Source: Hypericum androsaemum
Taxonomy: Eukaryota; Streptophyta; Magnoliopsida; Malpighiales; Hypericaceae
Direction of reading: 5' to 3'
Length of the DNA: 64,000 nucleotides
Assembly: GCA_963995505.1 (NCBI GenBank)
Contig: OZ023197.1
Coordinates: forward strand, 355,001-419,000
Every line of letters starts with the position of its first letter. The first letter of the stretch is position 1. The translations under genes and the position numbers were made by a program. Shown piece by piece: positions 61,488 to 64,000 of the stretch. The notes below the pieces were generated by a model. The model saw only the letters and a list, made by a program, of their open reading frames with translations, was not told the origin of the DNA and made no database searches.

Positions 61488-62496
61488 TAGAGAAACTTTA
61501 TGGTAGTCTACCTATTTTTCAATTGACAAATGGATTATTGATGAATTTAGTAATATTAGTAGAATGTTCAATAATAGAAATAAAAGTAAGGTAATATCGA
61601 GTCATAGTTAAAAAAAAGTCCTAAACAATATATGTTATTTAAGAAATTAGATTTAACCCATTAATGAATAGAAAATATTAATTTTTCTAAAATACAGAAT
61701 TTTTACTTTTTCCGAAAAAAAATCATCATCTTTATTATATAAAAACAATACATGTTACTCTTCCTAAACAATACATGTTCTCTGCCTTGTTTTTTTTCCT
61801 TCGTAAAAACATAGACAAAATTGATTTTAGTCTTGCTTTATTTTTTTCGGAAAAAAAATCATCATCTTTATTATATATATATATAATAGAAACCAGTACA
61901 TAACATATTATCATTTAACAAAGTATCACAAATAGTAGATGAGGGGCTGGTGAATACCGGTGAACTCCAATTTGGGTATCGTGTACATAAATTAAAATTT
62001 TTTTTGTTATTTGAACAAAACCAATGAAACAACCAACAATTGTAGATGCTAGTCACTCATGTATCGTCTTAATTAGATCAAAGATTACTTCGAATCTGTA
62101 TGTTGATCATGGTTGCAATGATATTCGATAATCTCTGCGAATAAAATATTATGAATTAATTAACTATAACAAACAAATATATATTAAAATAAAGTAATAA
62201 CAATTAAGTGAGTATAAACGTGATGTTTTTTCCGGAAAAGTAACAATTTGTATTTTAGAAAAATTAATATATGCTATTTTAGTGGGCTAATTCTACTTTC
62301 TTAAAATAACTTTAGGAATTTTTTTTTACTATGATTTACTATTGCCTTAATTTTATTTTCATTACTGGATATCCTAGTCAATGTTACTAAATTAACCTAT
62401 CAATCTACTTGTCAATTGTGAATTGGTAACTACATATTAAATTACTTGATAATTTGGTATCGAGAGACTACCATAAAATTTTTTCCAACAAGAGAA
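61488..62496. mobile_element. Probable ~1-kb inverted-repeat (MITE-like) element
   Basis: 61488-61715 is largely the reverse complement of 62224-62496. Matching outer blocks are CTTTATGGTAGTCT and AGACTACCATAAAA; matching inner blocks are TTAATTTTTCTAAAATAC and GTATTTTAGAAAAATTAA. No clear target duplication was found, so the exact ends and superfamily are uncertain. Inside, TTTTTTCGGAAAAAAAATCA occurs twice about 137 bp apart (about 61708 and 61845). No coding capacity. Confidence 0.6.
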
Positions 62497-63785
62497 CCTT
62501 ACTATGTAGTCACGGAATGAGCTGGCATAGACTATAGAGTACCGGACATTAAAAAGCGTCATCATATCTAGCTAGGTTGCCCAAATTGGGTTACAAAATA
62601 AATGTACTGTGTAGATCATGTGAGGCCTAAGAAGTAACATCATTGTTCCTTGAAGATAGTTGCATTGCGTGGTCGTGATTTCGTCTCAACTTATTTTTCG
62701 GTAGATTTGGACCAGACCCGCAATTTTTTTTGGAAAGGTGGAGTGAGACCCCTGTATAAATACGAATAACAAATATTGGTTGGTAGTGTCAACATACCAC
62801 AAAACTTCAAGCATTCAACCAAAATATTGGTGTACTTTCTCTCTTATTTTTACTCTAATCTATTATCCGCGAGTTGCGACCCTAATATCTCTCCCGGCAA
62901 TATTAACGACGGAAATAAAGATAATTAATGTTCAGACATATGTAGAGCTTATCATAACAAAAACTAACAGCTATTCTTCATTTCTAAACTTAACAAAAGG
63001 GGTTTCAAGACTTGGACTCTTCGAGCACCGGTGGTTGCTTACTCACAAAATTCATATAAATTCTAGTAGAAAATCTAAAATTTGAATCATCAAATGGAAC
63101 TCTGTTTACTATTTGACGATAACTTATTTTTGTCACCCGTAACAATTACTAATAATTAAATTAAGGTTAGTGCAATTAATAAATATAAGTTTCGTCAAAA
63201 AATAAGAATTTTTAATGAATATAGCAATATGTAAAAAAAATTCAAGAGAAAAATCTGAATGAACAGAAAGAAAACTCGAGCTCGCCTTGGTAATTTATTG
63301 TCTCACCAATTATCTAATCATATACAAACTTTTTTATGGGACGAATTTCTCTTTTACTCTACAGCCTACGAAGTATTAGCGACCATTTTCAACTGTTGTT
63401 TCCTCTTTAAGACAAATTTTACACGTTATTCACCCGTCGGTCACCAGAAATACCACCTCTCATTCGAATCGTATGTATTAAGCATACTGCGAGCGTACAT
63501 CGCAACTGCAGAGGTCCAAGACGACTTGATCTAATTAAAGTGGGACACACATGTTAAGTAATGCCTCTCTGTATTCCCAACTGACTTCCTTCTTCTATTC
63601 TACCCCGAAATTCACTCTCTCTGTCCTCAAAAAAAAAATTCACTCTCTCTCTTATCTCAATATTTATAATAACAGAAAAATAATTCCTGGCCACCTCAGA
63701 ATCCAATGCACCCAAACCCAAGAACCTCTCCTTCATAATACATGCCATTGGCACCCAGCTCCAAACCTCTCTCTATCTCTTCCTT

Positions 63786-63816
<31 letters not shown>

Positions 63817-63836
63817 ACAAAGTCTCGGGCGGGAAG
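62497..63836. other. Intergenic sequence and 5' region of the right-edge gene
   Basis: AT-rich until about 63580, then CT-rich (CTCTCTCTC, TCTTCC) as in many plant promoters and 5' UTRs, ending in a C29 run before the start codon. Confidence 0.5.
63786..63814. repeat. Poly-C run of 29
   Basis: Homopolymer 22 bp before the ATG of the right-edge gene. Length may be an assembly artefact. Confidence 0.95.
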
Positions 63837-64000
63837 ATGGGCGGCGCCGGCATGGTCCCCGCCGGGCCGGAGCAGCTGCTAGGCCTTGTCCTGGAGATCC
63901 TCCAGGCGGGGCCCACCTCCGGAAACGAGGAGGATGGCCGCCTCCTCGTGTTCAGGAAGGACTGTACCGATCTGGTCCGGAGGATTTCGCTGCTGACCCA
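63837..64000 (+). CDS. N-terminus of a helical protein, possibly armadillo-repeat/U-box type (runs off edge)
   Basis: The ATG at 63837 opens a GC-rich frame of 54 codons that continues past the window. It contains EQLLGLVLEILQAG and then VFRKDCTDLVRRISLLT, two amphipathic helices separated by an acidic, Gly-rich linker. The pattern resembles the helical N-terminal domain of plant U-box/armadillo-repeat proteins, but this is weak. Codon use (strong G/C third positions) differs sharply from the AT-rich DNA to its left, which supports a genuine gene. There is no in-frame stop just upstream, so a slightly earlier start cannot be excluded. Confidence 0.6.
   Translation, partial: MGGAGMVPAGPEQLLGLVLEILQAGPTSGNEEDGRLLVFRKDCTDLVRRISLLT

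Overview
The window is nuclear DNA from a flowering plant, most likely a eudicot. The evidence is intron-containing genes with GT-AG borders, a nuclear-type tRNA-Asn, an R2R3-MYB gene and plant multicopper oxidase genes, set in AT-rich, transposon-dense intergenic DNA. The species cannot be told from sequence alone.

Ordinary genes are few. Two tandem, same-strand three-exon genes (5398-8153 and 11520-14315) each encode a 571-residue LPR1/LPR2-type secreted multicopper oxidase (ferroxidase). They share exon lengths, intron phases and part of the upstream region, so they are a segmental duplicate; a decayed Copia element lies between them. A tRNA-Asn(GUU) lies on the minus strand at 31392-31465. 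A three-exon R2R3-MYB of subgroup 4 (repressor type, LNLDL EAR motif) occupies 39783-42233. The GC-rich start of a further gene runs off the right edge from 63837.

Most of the rest is mobile DNA, and many boundaries can be set from target-site duplications (TSDs). (i) Mutator-like TIR elements with 8/9 or 9/9 TSD matches lie at 2428-3543, 15765-16825, 56893-57980 and 58069-59270; a fifth, with a less certain TSD, lies at 40910-41614 inside a MYB intron. Two are Pack-MULEs carrying fragments of host genes: a CYP78A-type P450 piece (2797-3140) and a TAF2 piece (57373-57612). (ii) A 1.28-kb foldback element at 574-1850 is built of palindromes nested within a palindrome. (iii) Copia LTR elements lie at 8590-11057 (fragment), 16989-23286 (nearly intact), 24163-30349 (decayed, inverted relative of the previous one), 36499-38462 and 43849-46337 (a short nonautonomous gag-bearing family), and 47328-55066 (full length, decayed); a solo LTR is at 38520-38898. 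(iv) There is also a hAT-type MITE (30783-31241), a ~1-kb inverted-repeat element (61488-62496) and LINE remnants.

The most unusual observation is in the 16989-23286 / 24163-30349 Copia family. It lacks the initiator-Met-tRNA primer site seen in the other Copia families here. At the primer-site position, 2 nt inside the LTR, it carries a 15-nt sequence that is the exact reverse complement of a stretch of its own LTR about 70 nt away. This suggests self-primed, or at least tRNA-independent, reverse transcription.
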